From the NCBI RefSeq assembly GCF_030272615.1, contig NC_081410.1, positions 289,603,957 through 289,667,956 on the forward strand: a DNA stretch of 64,000 nucleotides. Direction: 5' to 3'. Numbering within the stretch: the first letter of the stretch is position 1; every line of letters begins with the position of its first letter. This document shows positions 45,336 through 58,145 of the stretch, one piece after another. The position numbers and the translations under genes are program-made. This stretch comes from Cryptomeria japonica (taxonomy: Eukaryota > Streptophyta > Pinopsida > Cupressales > Cupressaceae). The notes under the pieces are model-generated. The model worked only from the letters and a program-made list of their open reading frames with translations, had not been told where the DNA came from and did no database searches.

Positions 45336-46445
45336 TGTTGGTCTCAATTTCTGACTACTTTATTTTCTCTTCACAAATTATGCCTCTATTTACACGAGAA
45401 GATAACAAGAAGAATAGGAAACAAGACAACATCAATGAGGTTTACAAGGAAAAAACCTCCTACACTTCAAGCTTTACAAAGCTTAGCCACGTGAACCTAA
45501 TTGTGAATATTTTCTCACAACCTAGCAGATGGTTTACAGAAAACCAGTGTGAATTTCTGCAAACTCCTTCAATTTAGAGCAACCAAACATGAATGAAACA
45601 TTTGTTTTGATTATATGGGACCACACAGATGTCACAAATACTAGCAATTTAAACTAGTGCCTTATCCGAGCATCAAAGTCATAAAAAACCAGACTAAAAT
45701 CTGACAACATAATTCATATACATACCACTATTTTTTATCTATTAAATCTGTATATGCCTGACATACATAGACTTCCAATTTGTACTAGACCTAGTCATCA
45801 AATTCATGTGAATATACTGATATCAATGAAGATGAATTAAGTATATTTAATTTTCCTCCTTGAGAAAAAGACTTAAAACATTCCCATTAATTGCCTTGCA
45901 AGTCATTTAACTAAACTATCCTTGATTATCTAATTAAAAATGAAAACCAACATGCAAACATAGAGACAACACACATATGAGCTTGAAATATTTTTTATTG
46001 TATATTATTCCCTCATCAAAGATTATAGGGATATAAGAATGACTCAAAATGTCAAAAAAAAAGTCTGCATATATTTTGCCAGAGCTTTGCTACAAATTTT
46101 TTTGTGATCTCTTTCTAGGTAGTCCTAGTATCCTTTTATAGAATTTTGGATGCAACAAGCTTCAGACTTCTGTAGAAGAATATTCCTATCTTGATAACTA
46201 TTCCCTTTAAAAGTTACATTTATTACAAGACTGCACTTGAGGGAGAAGCATAGCTGCTTTTGGAATGCATACTTCTATAACTGACTCATCATTCAGCTGG
46301 AAAATGACAAAAGGGGCAGGTTCCTGACACGTGGCACTTTCGTCTTAAGATATTTTGAACTCTTTGAGGTTCCAATTACCCAAAATTTGTTACAAAAATA
46401 AAATTGGTTCAAGATGCCAATGAACTGTCACATGTTGGAGCATCA
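45336..46445 (-). mobile_element. 5' LTR of element E (outer boundary uncertain)
   Basis: The inner end is fixed by the PBS. The outer end is uncertain: on the minus strand TGATGCTCCAACATG at 46445 is a candidate start, preceded by a purine-rich GAGATAGGAGAACAAGAAGG at about 46471-46452. If real, that tract would mean the LTR also closes an upstream element that carries ORF F. The 3' LTR of element E is not in the window, so no pairwise check is possible. Confidence 0.5.
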
Positions 46446-47510
46446 GTGAGACCTTCTTGTTCTCCTATCTCTTTAAAAATGTACTTGCTTTCCCATACTT
46501 TGAACATCTCATCATTGGGTCAAGGAAAGTTGCTTTTGTTTATTCAAACTTTTCCATTTCATCCTTAATTGTTTAACTTCATTTTCTAAAAAGCCAGAAT
46601 ATGATTTTGCCTTTTCAATCTACTCAATAGTTTGAATAAACAAAAAGGTATTATCTATATTTATGATATTATTTATCCTTTGAGACAGCTTGTGACTTAG
46701 CTCCTCAATCCACACTTCCTTGTCTTTCATCTTATTGGCACCTAAGAAACCTCTAGGAAACAATTCAGAGTTTTCCTTGGCATATTCTTGTCAGAATAAA
46801 CCTGCCTTTCTTTGAATGTCTGTTCTTTCAGCTGCAAACCTAGACAAGTCTTTGACTAATTCATAAGTAGACTTAATTACATCATCAACATCTACTTCTT
46901 CCTGGGACAATGAATATAATGACTCTAAGACTACTTCTCTTGCAATCCACTTGTCTAAGACCAGCTCCAAAGTAGTATTTTCCTCCATCAAATAATCCAA
47001 GAGATTCATTATTCTTTTCATATTCAAATATACAATTGCTACTTGAACAATATCGACAAATTTCAGAATAGTGTCTCTGATTGTTTCTTCATACTTCTTT
47101 GCCAATATTGAGTAAGCCTGCTTTAACTTTTCAATTTCATCTTGAGCATTGTCTATTGACTAAAATCCAAAAGTCATGGGGGAAGGAGGAAATTCAATGA
47201 TAGGAATGGAAGGAGGGGGCATGGTAGGAGAAGAGGCAATCATCAATTGAGAGGACTCACCCCTTTGCTTTTGTCCTTCCAATCTAGCTTTCAATTCTAC
47301 AATTGTTTTGTCCCTAGAAGTGATTTCAAGCTTTGCATCATTGTAAGCCTTGAGAACTACTTCTAACTTTGCCTGAAGATCTTCCTTTTCCTTTTCCTCC
47401 TTCTCGACCACTGCCATACTTAATTTATTAGACTCCAAATTCATGCGAGCAGCTTCTCTTACACCTGTATCTTTAACCCTCTTCACTATCATCCCCCCTG
47501 AATAATCAGA

Positions 47511-47515
47511 CCTTG
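47511..47515 (+). repeat. Target site duplication of solo LTR (left copy)
   Basis: CCTTG before TGTAGTACCCC equals CCTTG at 51112-51116 after GGGGCATTACA. Confidence 0.9.
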
Positions 47516-47729
47516 TGTAGTACCCCTACCCTAGACAGCTTTGTAAAACTGGTTTGACCTTGGTTGACTTTTTATGTGGCAATCTTGAATGGTTGAATTA
47601 CCATGAGGTAATGTTGTAGTCAGATATTATGATTATTGTGCATATCTATTAATGTGCTTTCACATCGATTCTTATGTAAGTTTAAATTTTCCTCCTAATT
47701 TTTGTTATTAATCTCGAGCTAACATCTTC

Positions 47730-47731
<2 letters not shown>

Positions 47732-47764
<33 letters not shown>
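47732..47764. repeat. TA microsatellite
   Basis: Uninterrupted TA repeat of about 33 bases in the solo LTR. Confidence 0.95.
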
Positions 47765-47766
<2 letters not shown>

Positions 47767-49424
47767 TTGTGTGACTCTTGGTTGCAGGAGATTGCAAGTA
47801 CAGTACTACCTAGGTGCGAGGTTCGTCTTCACCTGGATTCGTAGGGTTGAGTATTATCTCTTTCGTCCTCAGAATTTGGGTTAGGTGGTTGTAAAACCCT
47901 TAGTTTACCCTAGTCATACTCAAGTGAGCATCACCTGTGATCCATCAACTTCCTTTTCATTTGGGTTTGCAAGTTGGGTAATTGGTTGGCTTACTTGGTT
48001 TATGTGCTTGGCATGTGGTAAATGGAGTATTTAACCCTAAGTATTTATTCTAATTTAATGTGTTCATTTACGCATTAGTAATTGAGGAATTAAAATAAAT
48101 AGGTTTCTTTTATGTGATTAATCATTAATTAAAAAGATCGCTCTATTTATGTTTGTAGCGAGTTTAATTTAATGGTTAATTTTAAATAACGAATTTATTC
48201 AGTTTATGCATTTTAAAAAGGAAAGATTTAAATTTATTCGAAAGAAATAATTTAATCTCTTTTGCTTTTTGGAATAGAAAGATTAATTTTAATTATTTAA
48301 GAAAATCAATTTTGATTAGAAAAGTGAGTTTTATTCATATTTATTTTATATAGTGTGTAAGATTGATTTTGAGAATTTAATCTAATTAAAAATATTTTAC
48401 CCTCATTAATATTGTGAAATGCAACTATTAGCTTTGTTAATTAAAAATTAAATGAGGGAGAAAATCATTTCTTTTAATTAACTAAATTTAGAATCTCAAT
48501 GCATAAACAATTCAACTATGAGATGATTCCATAAACTTAATTAATTAATTAATTAAATTAAGTTGCAAGCTGCATGATATTAGAAATATATTTTTATTTT
48601 TATTTTAGTGGAAAAATAAATTAGATTAATTATATTTATTGTTCCTAGAATTTTAAATAAATAAATAAAAGAATAAGAGAATAAATGAATAAAAGAACTA
48701 AATGGAATTAAAGTATTGTTTTAATTCTTTATCTAGAAAATTAATTATTTTGCATGAGAAAAGAGAAGAAAAAATAATGATTTTTAATTATTGCATGTTA
48801 GTTTATCTTTTGCATAAAATTAGAAAATAAAATAAAATTACTTTTATTCTAAATTTAGGTTTGTGAGAAAAAGCTATTGAACCTAGAATTTTAGTTTAAA
48901 TAGGGAATAGGTCTTTATTTTAGAGACACAAGAACATGTCAGGAATTTAGGTGAAGGAATTTATTGGAAGCTTATTGAAAAAGTTAGGGCACTTCTACAG
49001 ATTTCTTCCAGGAAAGCTATACTAGGTTGGATGAATTCTTAGTTGTAGGCTTTTAGTAGATATTTCTATTTTTCTCTGTTTGATGTGTGTGCATAAAATT
49101 ATTGTCAAATATAAACCCTCTTCTGGTGAATTCGAGTTTTGTTTTAAAATCCATGCCTGACGTGTTTTTCTAGTATATGGGAAGAATGTAATTTTGAGTA
49201 CATTGGGAAAATTATTATGGAAAAATTATTCTCTCTGATTTGATTTGTTCTGATAGTCCTTTAAATAAATCTTTGTGGCTTCTTAGAAATAAATTTAATT
49301 GTGAATTAAATCAATTGGATTATCTAAATAAAAAAAAGAATGTGTTTGAAATAAATTCTGTGAACGAATTTTAAATTCTATGGAAATTTTGTTAAATGAG
49401 TTTTATGTATTTGGAAATAAATTT

Positions 49425-49481
49425 AAAATATATATATATATATATATAAATAATATATTAAATATATATATATATATATTA
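49425..49481. repeat. Interrupted TA microsatellite
   Basis: Two TA runs separated by AATAATATATTAAA. Confidence 0.9.
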
Positions 49482-49575
49482 GATGTGTTTTCTTTATGGT
49501 GGATATTATATTATTTTACTGTTATTTAAATACTGGTTATGAGTTGATATATATATTTTTAATATAATTATAAAG

Positions 49576-49725
<150 letters not shown>

Positions 49726-51111
49726 GATGTATATACATAGGTATGCATACAATTATATTATAGTTATAAAATCAGTTTATAATTTGAATGTTTTAGAAAA
49801 GCTTATAATTTTTATAATTGATAATTATGTTAAAATACATTAGGAGAATTATTTCTATGAGATCTTATTTAACTTATTGGACAAATGGCAAGTTGATTTC
49901 TTTGTATTAAATAGTTGTACTTTCTTATTGTCTGGAAAATCTTTTGATTGCAAGTTATTTATGCTTTTGGCTGTTTTAAGAAAAGATTTCCTGTATTAGG
50001 ATCTTGTGTAAATGGTGTTTGCAGTCAAGCTTAATTTCATTGCAATTCTGGTTGAGTTGTCATTGTGTCCCATGTTGATATTTTTGTTTGGACCCTGTCG
50101 TTTGGGTGATTTGGGGTACCTGTTATGTCTTCAGTTTCTAGTTTGGTTGTTGCCTTGTGATAGTGTTTTAACTGGTCCTATCCTTTATGCAGGTGTCAAG
50201 TGTTGTTTTGTGGTTGACCATAGTGGGTTAGGTCTCTAGTTAGGGTATTGTTGGGCAATGGACCTTGTAAAAGCTTTTAATATGTTTAGTTGGATCCGTT
50301 TCTTTGTAGGGATCATTTATGTAATTATTGACCAATGTGGTCAGTTGTTTATTGGTATGATTCGCCTCGATGGCAAGGATGTAAATGATGTGGAACTTAT
50401 GTACCCTAAACTTATTTAATATCAGAGGGGTCTTGTAGTTGAGCAGACCCAGAGATGTTTCCCTCTAGGGGTGAACTCTGAGATTATTTTGGTGTTAGGT
50501 GTTGCTTTTGTTCTTATGTTTCATGTTTTAGTGTTAGCATGTATGGATAGCATTTTGATAGAATGTGTAAGTGGAATAGATGAAATTAATTGTAAATGCA
50601 TGTATGCAGTCATCTTTTAAATGTGGTAAATTGGATCATGAAAGAATGTATATTAGAATAATGGAATGTATTTAGTTACTGTTAAGGAAATTAAGTATGC
50701 ATGGAAAGATTTCATTAGTTTATGATGAAATTCAAGTGTGTTATTAAATTGGATGCATGACTAAAATTTTAATGAAAAGTATGGATGAAGGGTATGAATA
50801 AACCTTAATGGATGAACTTTATCTTGTGATCTATATTTTGTCTTGCTGAAAGAAATTATCCTTGTTTAAGAATTTTCTCGTTATTAAGACAATCGACTTA
50901 TTGGATTAATTAGCGTAAGTTAAGTTAAATGTGGAATTAAGTAATCATTTTGGGAAACTCTTTAGGTGATAGTTGATGTCTTCTGTTGTGTAATCTATAC
51001 TTTGATATCTTATTGTATCTTTATGTTGTGTCTTATTTTTAAAAAAAATTGTTACACTCCATTTGTGTGTTTTAGCTTTATCCCTTCGAGGTTTCTTGGT
51101 GGGGCATTACA

Positions 51112-51116
51112 CCTTG
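51112..51116 (+). repeat. Target site duplication of solo LTR (right copy)
   Basis: CCTTG, identical to 47511-47515. Confidence 0.9.
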
Positions 51117-53609
51117 AGGATTCACCCTCTTTTCCGTTCTCTTCTCTTTTTAATGATCACATTACAAGAGCTGCATGGTCATTATGATAGGTGATCCCCT
51201 CTAGGGATTTGGTTTCTTTTCTTACTGCATCAAAAACCACAGCATCTGCTATATCCCATTCTGGGAGAATCAGTACTCCAACACTTTCAATTAATTTTCT
51301 CCCCTCCTCTGGGGTAATCAAATCAAATTATTTTAGCATTTCCTATTTAATTTCCGCTTCAATAGTAGATAGATCTTTATTTGGTTGTTCAAATTTTCTT
51401 TTCTCACATCTCTCCTTAAATTGATCCATATGCTTTCTGCAAACAAATTGCAAAAAGGCTCCTAACTTCACAAAATTGTCATCGGCCAAAAACTCATCAC
51501 AGACCTATTTTACAACATGATCCAATTCTCTCCCAACAAATTCCTCAATAGTTAGATCCATTTTAGCACCTGTTGGCTCCTTTGGTACTCCCTCCTACAA
51601 TTCTCCATAAGAAAAAGAAATTTGTCCCAAGATTCCTAATTGCATTAGTTCCTCAGCTACGAAATGCTCATCACCTTTAGGTAATGGGGATTGGGAAGGT
51701 GAATACATAACTTCAGTTGGTTGTGCCTCTTCCTCCAATCTCTACCTCTTTGGGGAAGTTTGGGACTCAGGAACATCCTCCATTGGCCTTTTCCCCATTG
51801 ATGTAGAAGGCTCATCCTTCCTAGGCATCACCACATTATAGCATGATTTCTTATACATTACATATTGACCAGGAGGAATGATCTTAGCAAAAATAGGTTT
51901 GTTCAAGATGAGTTTGGCCTTTTCAGAGTCTACCTTTATCACTGCATCTTTTTTCTCATTTAAGGTTTGCATGGTGTCCTCAAAATATTCTATTAAAAAC
52001 TTTATCTTTTCCCCAAATGGATGAAATCTCTTTAGTGGATCATAACTTTTATCAAAATACTGGACAAAGTCAAGAGTTTTCTTATATACCAACCATTTTT
52101 CTTTCTTCATCTCTTGGTCCACTAGATTAAACTCATTCCTTATTAAATCCTCAGGGGAGTGGGATTGATGAACTTTTGTACCACACCTGACCTTCTTTCT
52201 AAACATACCATTGAAAAAATCCTCTGGGTCAACAAATCTTGCAACTATTGTTGCCAATTTATAGGGCTTGAAGAACTCATCAAAATGCAGCCAACCCCCA
52301 TTAGTAATCACAAATTGATGTGCCATGGTAATTGTTGGAAAAATTGTTCCTATGCCCTAGTTTGTTAATTTTACTTCCTGTAGATCCCCAATTTGCCTCA
52401 TGATCTCAACAATACCTATTTTCAAGGGTACCTAATAAGGGAACAAATAAGGAGTTCCTCTAAAGCCATACACTCTAAAAATAATAGAACCAGGATACAA
52501 AATTATATCACCCCAATTGTGCACAATTTTGATATCTTCTGCAAATTCCTTGGGTCTGATAAATTCAAGAAGAACCTTTGGGATCATCGGATTCTCTTAA
52601 CACAAGATAATTATTAACTTTGATGCAAAACATCTGTCAAACTTTAAGTAGCTAGCATCTTCTCTATCCCAGGATAGATCTGCACTCCATAACTGCACTG
52701 ACATGTCTTTACCATCTTTGACTCTCAGTAAGCCATACCCTTTGCAAAATAATCTAAGCCCTTGAACAAGAACATGTGCATTAACAAATAATACTAGCCA
52801 AAAAGTCTATCCACCTTAGCATTATTAATCCCAATCAAACCCTCATGGATCACATTAGCTAGGTAAGGTGGGAAGTCATAAGCTACTGCTATAGATGGAT
52901 TGATAATTTGTGCCATCATGAGCATATAATGAGTTGGCATAGCATTTTCTACATCCTCTCCAAAAATCTGACACAAAGACCAATATATTCCTTTAGCCCT
53001 CAAAGTGAAAAAATTCATAGGGAAAGGTTCAAATGTACTAGGCCCTACCAATGTTAACCCTCGTATTTTGGCAAAGAATTCCCTCATTGGTCCACCTCTA
53101 AGATGGTATTTTTGAGTATCATAGACCTTCTTTAACATTTCAAAATCAATCAACTCTAGATAATTTGAAGACTCATTTAGTCGAAAAACCTTTCTAATAT
53201 CATCAACTGTAACTTCAACAAATGGTTTCCATTTACACTCCTTACAATTCTGGTAACAGAGTCATAATTCTTTGCAATTTGGGTTAAGAAGTCAACATCT
53301 ATAAAAACTCCAGGGACTACCAATTTTCCAACATCTAATTGCCATATGTTGTTTGTAGGAGTAGATGCATTTTGCTGACCAAACCCTAGCCTAAACAAAC
53401 CTAAACCAGACATTCCTATCTGGGGATCTGTTAACCAGTATCCTTTGCCAAACAAACCATCACCAATTTTTAAGCGAGGAGATTTGGGTACAAGTTCTTT
53501 CTATTTGGTAGATCTATTCATAGATTAAACCAGCTATTCTAAAAAATCATCACAGATAGCCCTTTCCTGATAATCTATTCCCTCTTTTAATTCCCATCAT
53601 GGTGCCATT

Positions 53610-54014
53610 TTGATAATTTAGGGTTTATCTTATTTTTACCTTTTGATTCAAAAAAAACCCTTCAAATTTCCTAGAACTAGACAATGTCGACACACAAGAG
53701 AAGAAATTGCAAATATAGCAGTCCTAGAACAACTTACTTGTCACTAGAAACTCACAAAAGCTTTAGACTTTGTGTCCGCAAACCCTTCGTGAAAGACTTC
53801 TACAAACAAAATATCAAGAAGCAAGATTTTATGAAGCAACCTCGATAGAAAATAAGCATTATTTCTCATAAACCAAGCCACATGCTCTGCAATTAATTTG
53901 TTTTAGTTTGAAACTTTTTGCTTCAATGGACCAAAATATTTCTTTAGTGCGTTGTTTTCCTTAGTCGCTGATCTGCGAAGAGTAAAGAACTCGCAACTCT
54001 CCATTGTGGTATGT
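53610..54014. other. Non-coding gap upstream of ORF F
   Basis: AT-rich with no ORF, RNA or repeat that I can support. It would be the 5' flank of ORF F. No clear TATA box is visible. Confidence 0.4.
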
Positions 54015-54395
54015 TGGGACTCATTAAAATTGAGTAATTTGAGAGGCCCATTTCAAAATTTTGCTATTTCATTTTCAAAAAGGCACCTAATCTCATTCAG
54101 GTGGTCTAGTTAGAGAGAGGGTAAAATGGAGCCAGTTAATCATCAAGAGGTAAAGCTTTGAAATGTGTCCTATACCTTTCATTTGGCCTATGAAGTGTTT
54201 TGCAACTTTTAGAATTCAGTTTGGATCATTTTACCAAGTGCCCATTTCAAAGGGTGAGCTAAAAGTCCATGTTAGGTGCAAATGCAAATTTTATTAAGTA
54301 GCCTACTTGTAACTTTGAGTGCCTATAACTTTTTCCCAGTTGATCATCATGTTAAAATTCAAGGTGTATTGAATTGTATGCATAAATGTGAGTCA
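54015..54395 (+). repeat. Left direct repeat of element H (LTR-like, 381 bp)
   Basis: Starts TGGGACTCATTAAAATTGAG and ends AATGTGAGTCA. The same sequence, with about 5 percent differences by eye, is at 55787-56160. Short inverted ends (TGGGACTCA and TGAGTCA) and a possible 4-base duplication ATGT (54011-54014 and 56161-56164) favour an LTR pair. Weak similarity runs a few bases past the right end, so the border and duplication are not certain. Confidence 0.6.
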
Positions 54396-54508
54396 ACATG
54401 CATAAAAATAATTCAGAAAATTTTAATGGTACACATGATTGCAATGAAAATGCAACCCACACTGATAAAAATATTTTTAAAGAATGTCACATTTAACAGC
54501 AAAGTGTA

Positions 54509-55588
54509 GTGCAATTGCAGAGGATTGCAGAACTTAGAAAAGCTCTTGAAGTTGTGGACAAGAAAATTCAACTATTGGAGAGCCTTAGAGTTATTAATGA
54601 AGACAATCTACAATATGGTGAAGAATATTTTTTAGAGAAGGACTGTAAACTGAATGCTTATACATTTGATGAACAACATGCTGATCTAACAGATAGTTTT
54701 ATGACAAGAAATTTAAGTGAACATGCTGAAAACTCATTAGACGAAGTAAATGGCAGTGATATTCATCTTTATTCTTTGATTGATGATGAGTGTTCTATTG
54801 GTAAAGAAGATCAATTGTGGCAAGATAAGTATGACTATTTTGATTCTCAAAATGATGGTTATATGATGAAATTTTGTGGTTGTGAAACATGGAATACTAA
54901 GGATAGTTCCAACCTAGTTTGAATTTCTTCTTTGTCCGATGAAGATGATTATGATGATAGGGTGGATGGTATTTTTAGCAAATTTTCTAATGTTTTATTT
55001 GATGTTGATATAGATATAGACCAACCACTTCATTGTCACAATGTTTATAAGGGAATTATTCATTTGGTCTCTAACCCTTTGTATGAAGAAATAATTGATC
55101 AGCCAGATGTAAATGATGAACCAGTCCATGAAGCTGATACCGTTCCATGCAACAGTGACATGTGTCAGGATGAAGTTTTCTGTAATGGGTTGCTTACTAG
55201 TGTGTTTGAACCCTGTCTTGAAGTTTTTCATGAGAAGATAAATGAATATTCAAATCTTATTGCAGACTATATGCTTGAGCCAGAGGTATGTTCATTTTTT
55301 CAAGAATGGGATATTAGAGATGCTGATGTATTGCATTTAGTAGATGATGAAAAAAATGGACATGTTTCCATAGTTGATCACAAAAGTGAGGTTCAAAATT
55401 ATATTCATGATGAGTATGCATATAATGCTGATTGGAAAAGCATGTCGAAAGATGTGTGCCATAATAGAAACATTTCTCTGATGATCATTGTTTTCTTCAG
55501 ATTCTTTACATTATTAAGTGATGAGAATCAAATTTTTGATAAGGGAAAGTGTTGGTTGCAACTTTGGTGGCTTGGAGCCATTTTATAA
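54509..55588 (+). pseudogene. Acidic ORF between the direct repeats of element H
   Basis: A 360-codon frame from GTG 54509 to TAA 55586, with a single internal stop (TGA at 54920). No canonical ATG lies at its start, and the preceding TTGCAG could be a splice acceptor, so this may be part of a longer gene. The first 30 residues are helix-like (RIAELRKALEVVDKKIQLLE). The rest is rich in Asp and Glu (SLSDEDDYDDRVDGI, DVDIDIDQPLHCHNVYKG) and ends KCWLQLWWLGAIL. AATAAA lies 50 bases downstream at 55637. I do not recognise the family; no RT, protease or integrase motif is present. It may be an extra ORF or captured sequence in a non-autonomous element. Confidence 0.5.
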
Positions 55589-55636
55589 ATAAGCTATATT
55601 TTTGTATAGTTGCTTTTCTTTAGTTGTGTGGTTTTC

Positions 55637-55642
55637 AATAAA
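55637..55642 (+). terminator. Possible polyadenylation signal after element H ORF
   Basis: AATAAA follows the ORF stop by about 50 bases, in an AT-rich to C-rich transition. Context only. Confidence 0.35.
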
Positions 55643-55786
55643 TTTCCCCTGCTGTTTGGGTGGAATAAGGAACCCCTATTTTTGAGGAGAAGAGAATGAT
55701 CCATTTTTTTGGGTGGTCTGCTCTACCATAGATTCTGAATTCTTGTGTTGATCTTGCAATCAACCATCCCCAGCCAGAGCCACTAG

Positions 55787-56160
55787 TGGGACTCATTAAA
55801 TTTGAGTAATTTGAGAGGCCCATTTCAAAATTTTGCCATTTTATTTTCAGAAAGGCACCTAATCTCATTCAGGTGGCCTAGTTAGAGAGAGGGTAAAATG
55901 GAGCCAGTTAATCATCAAGAGGTAAATATTTGAAATGTGTCCTATACCTTTCATTTGGCCTATGAAGTGTTTTGCAACTTTTAGAATTCAGTTTGGATCA
56001 TTTTACCAGATGCCCATTTCAAGGGGTGAGTTGAAAGTCCATGTTAGGTGCAAATGCAGATTTTATTAAGTAGCCTACTTTGAGCACCTATAACTTTTAC
56101 CCAATTGATCATCATGTTAAAATTCAAGGTGCATTGAATTGTATGCATAAATGTGAGTCA
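55787..56160 (+). repeat. Right direct repeat of element H (LTR-like, 374 bp)
   Basis: Starts TGGGACTCATTAAATTTGAG and ends AAATGTGAGTCA. Matches 54015-54395 with small indels, such as loss of TGTAACTT-like bases near 56080. No polypurine tract abuts it; the nearest purine run is at about 55678-55698. Confidence 0.6.
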
Positions 56161-57104
56161 ATGTGCAAAATTTCAAGTCCCCGTGAATCCTTTTGCTAAG
56201 TTTGGTAAGCTAAATCCGTTTGTAGTTTATGGTTTGCACAAGTCCCTGTTTCGACAGCTAGTCAGAGCCTCGCTTTGCACATTTGTAAAAGATGCCCTAG
56301 TGAATGTCATGTCAGAATGTTTTTTCTAGGCTATTGATGGTATAAAAGGGAAGCCATGTTTCAAATTTCAAGCTCCTACCAATCCATTTGATCAGTTTTC
56401 AAAAGGGTTTCTTGAGCCACCTTATTCAGTATTCCGTATTTTCATTGCTACATCAGTTAAAGTGGCTATTTTCTTGAGCGCACTATTTGTACCCTATCAG
56501 CTTCCCGGTCAAACTGAGCATTCTAAGTTTTGATCTATACTTCAAGGTACCTATGCCTCAGATTTGAGGGTCCACAGAGATCATTTGATGTTTTTAAGAA
56601 AGGCATCATGAGTTCCCTATGCATTGACTTTATCAGGTTCATAGTGCTGACAAAGCTAGTTGGTCATCTTTGACCATTAATATTTAATCACTCAAGATTC
56701 ATCTTGAGAAATGGCTTGGAAGAGTTAATTTTTGTATATCAAAGTACACGCCTGTTAGTTTGCCAAGTCCAGAAAGGTGTTTTGATTAGTTTGAAAAATA
56801 CGTCTTTGGGATTAAATGCAAAAATGTGGCGCAGGCACCTGAAAGTCGCGAAACTCAGTTTAATGATCAGAAAATGGTGTCAATCGATTTAAGAGGTATG
56901 TTCAAGGTTCATAAGACATTTCAAAGTTCAGTTACATGAAAACAATTTTTTTTTTAGTCGAACCCACTTTGAGGCCCGACCTGGCTCATGCTCGTGCATT
57001 GATTTTATTGGCGACTTGGTTCACTGGGAGAATTTCAGAATTTTTTAAATGTGGATTGTGATCACGAGACATGTCATAAGAGTTCAAGATGCTAATATAA
57101 CTTT
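56161..57104. other. Non-coding stretch
   Basis: No supported gene or known element. Several phrases of 'TTTCAAATTTCAAG', 'CACAAGTCC' and 'GAGCCAC' type suggest old retroelement leader or LTR sequence, without a defined border. Confidence 0.3.
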
Positions 57105-58145
57105 AGGTAACTTCAAATTGGCAAGTTTAATGCCAAATCCTCCTTCAGCGATAGAGAAGAGACATTAAAAAAAAAATGTAAATGTACATGGCAGATAGTG
57201 TTGAATGGAGAGGGGATTGATCATTCAGCAAATATAATTGGCATGTGAAATGCCATCCAGCATCTTCCTATGTGTTAAACATGGGTTTGAAGGGCATTAA
57301 AAAAAGGCTTTCTAGTAAATGCAGATTGACAGGTGTTAAATGCCAAATCCCTTATGTGGTATGGTCTCCTTGTAGAGGAATGTGGCAGACTAAAGTTCAT
57401 AAGCCTCAAAGAAATTTCAAATGGAAGTCTCAAAGCCAATACCCCCCTCCCACATGTGAGAAGCACAATGAAACTTCATGAAAAATGCAATTAGCAGGTG
57501 CCCTCCCCCAATGTGGCTATTGAAAAGGCTGGAGGAAGTTTCAAGCAACTGCAATTTGCATGGCATTAAGCCAAATCCAATAGAGTGATGGCTGGAGGAG
57601 AGGCAAATGAAAGGCATAGAAACATTTTCAATGCAAATGAAGTTTGGTAGCCAAGCCAACTTCCTCCCTACTATGGTACATGGTGGTTGAACAAACATTT
57701 TAAATTTTAAAACAAATGCAAACCATCCTCTTTCCTCCCTCCTGCATAGCATGTAAAGGGAATTTAATAAACCTCTAGTAAATTCTAATTAGCAGGCTTA
57801 AAGCCCAGCCATCCCACGTGACTGGTGAAAAGGCTATAGAAACTCTCCAAGCAAATGTAATTCCACAACCTTTGCCCAATCCTCCCTACCATGGCGTGAA
57901 AAGGGCAAGGTTAAATAGAAAATTAGCAGCAAGTGCAATCTATAGGTGTAATGTCTCCTTGTGTGGTTGTTGAAAAGGATTTTTAATCTCCAGCAAAGGC
58001 ATCTGTAGGTGCATAACCTAGTCTCCATGCCTAGCCAACATCTTCCTTTGCCAGCCATGAAAAAATGAAAGGGCATTTGAAAATATTTTAAGCAAATGCA
58101 GTCACCAGGTATAAAGCCATTATCCCACATTGGCTGGGCATGGGA
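57105..58145. repeat. Highly degenerate tandem array, roughly 70-110 bp units
   Basis: A theme of AAATGCAATTAGCAGGTG, then TAAAGCCAAATCC, then TCCC..TGTGGC, then GAAAAGG recurs at about 57112, 57230, 57319, 57482, 57550, 57641, 57784, 57855, 57934, 57982 and 58091. Spacings vary from about 50 to 160 bases, so units were lost or partly deleted. The short ORFs over it are shadows. Confidence 0.55.

Noticed and set aside
56161-56164. ATGT as a firm target duplication of element H
   Set aside because: Weak similarity between the repeats continues a few bases past this point, so the border is not secure; kept only as a possibility.
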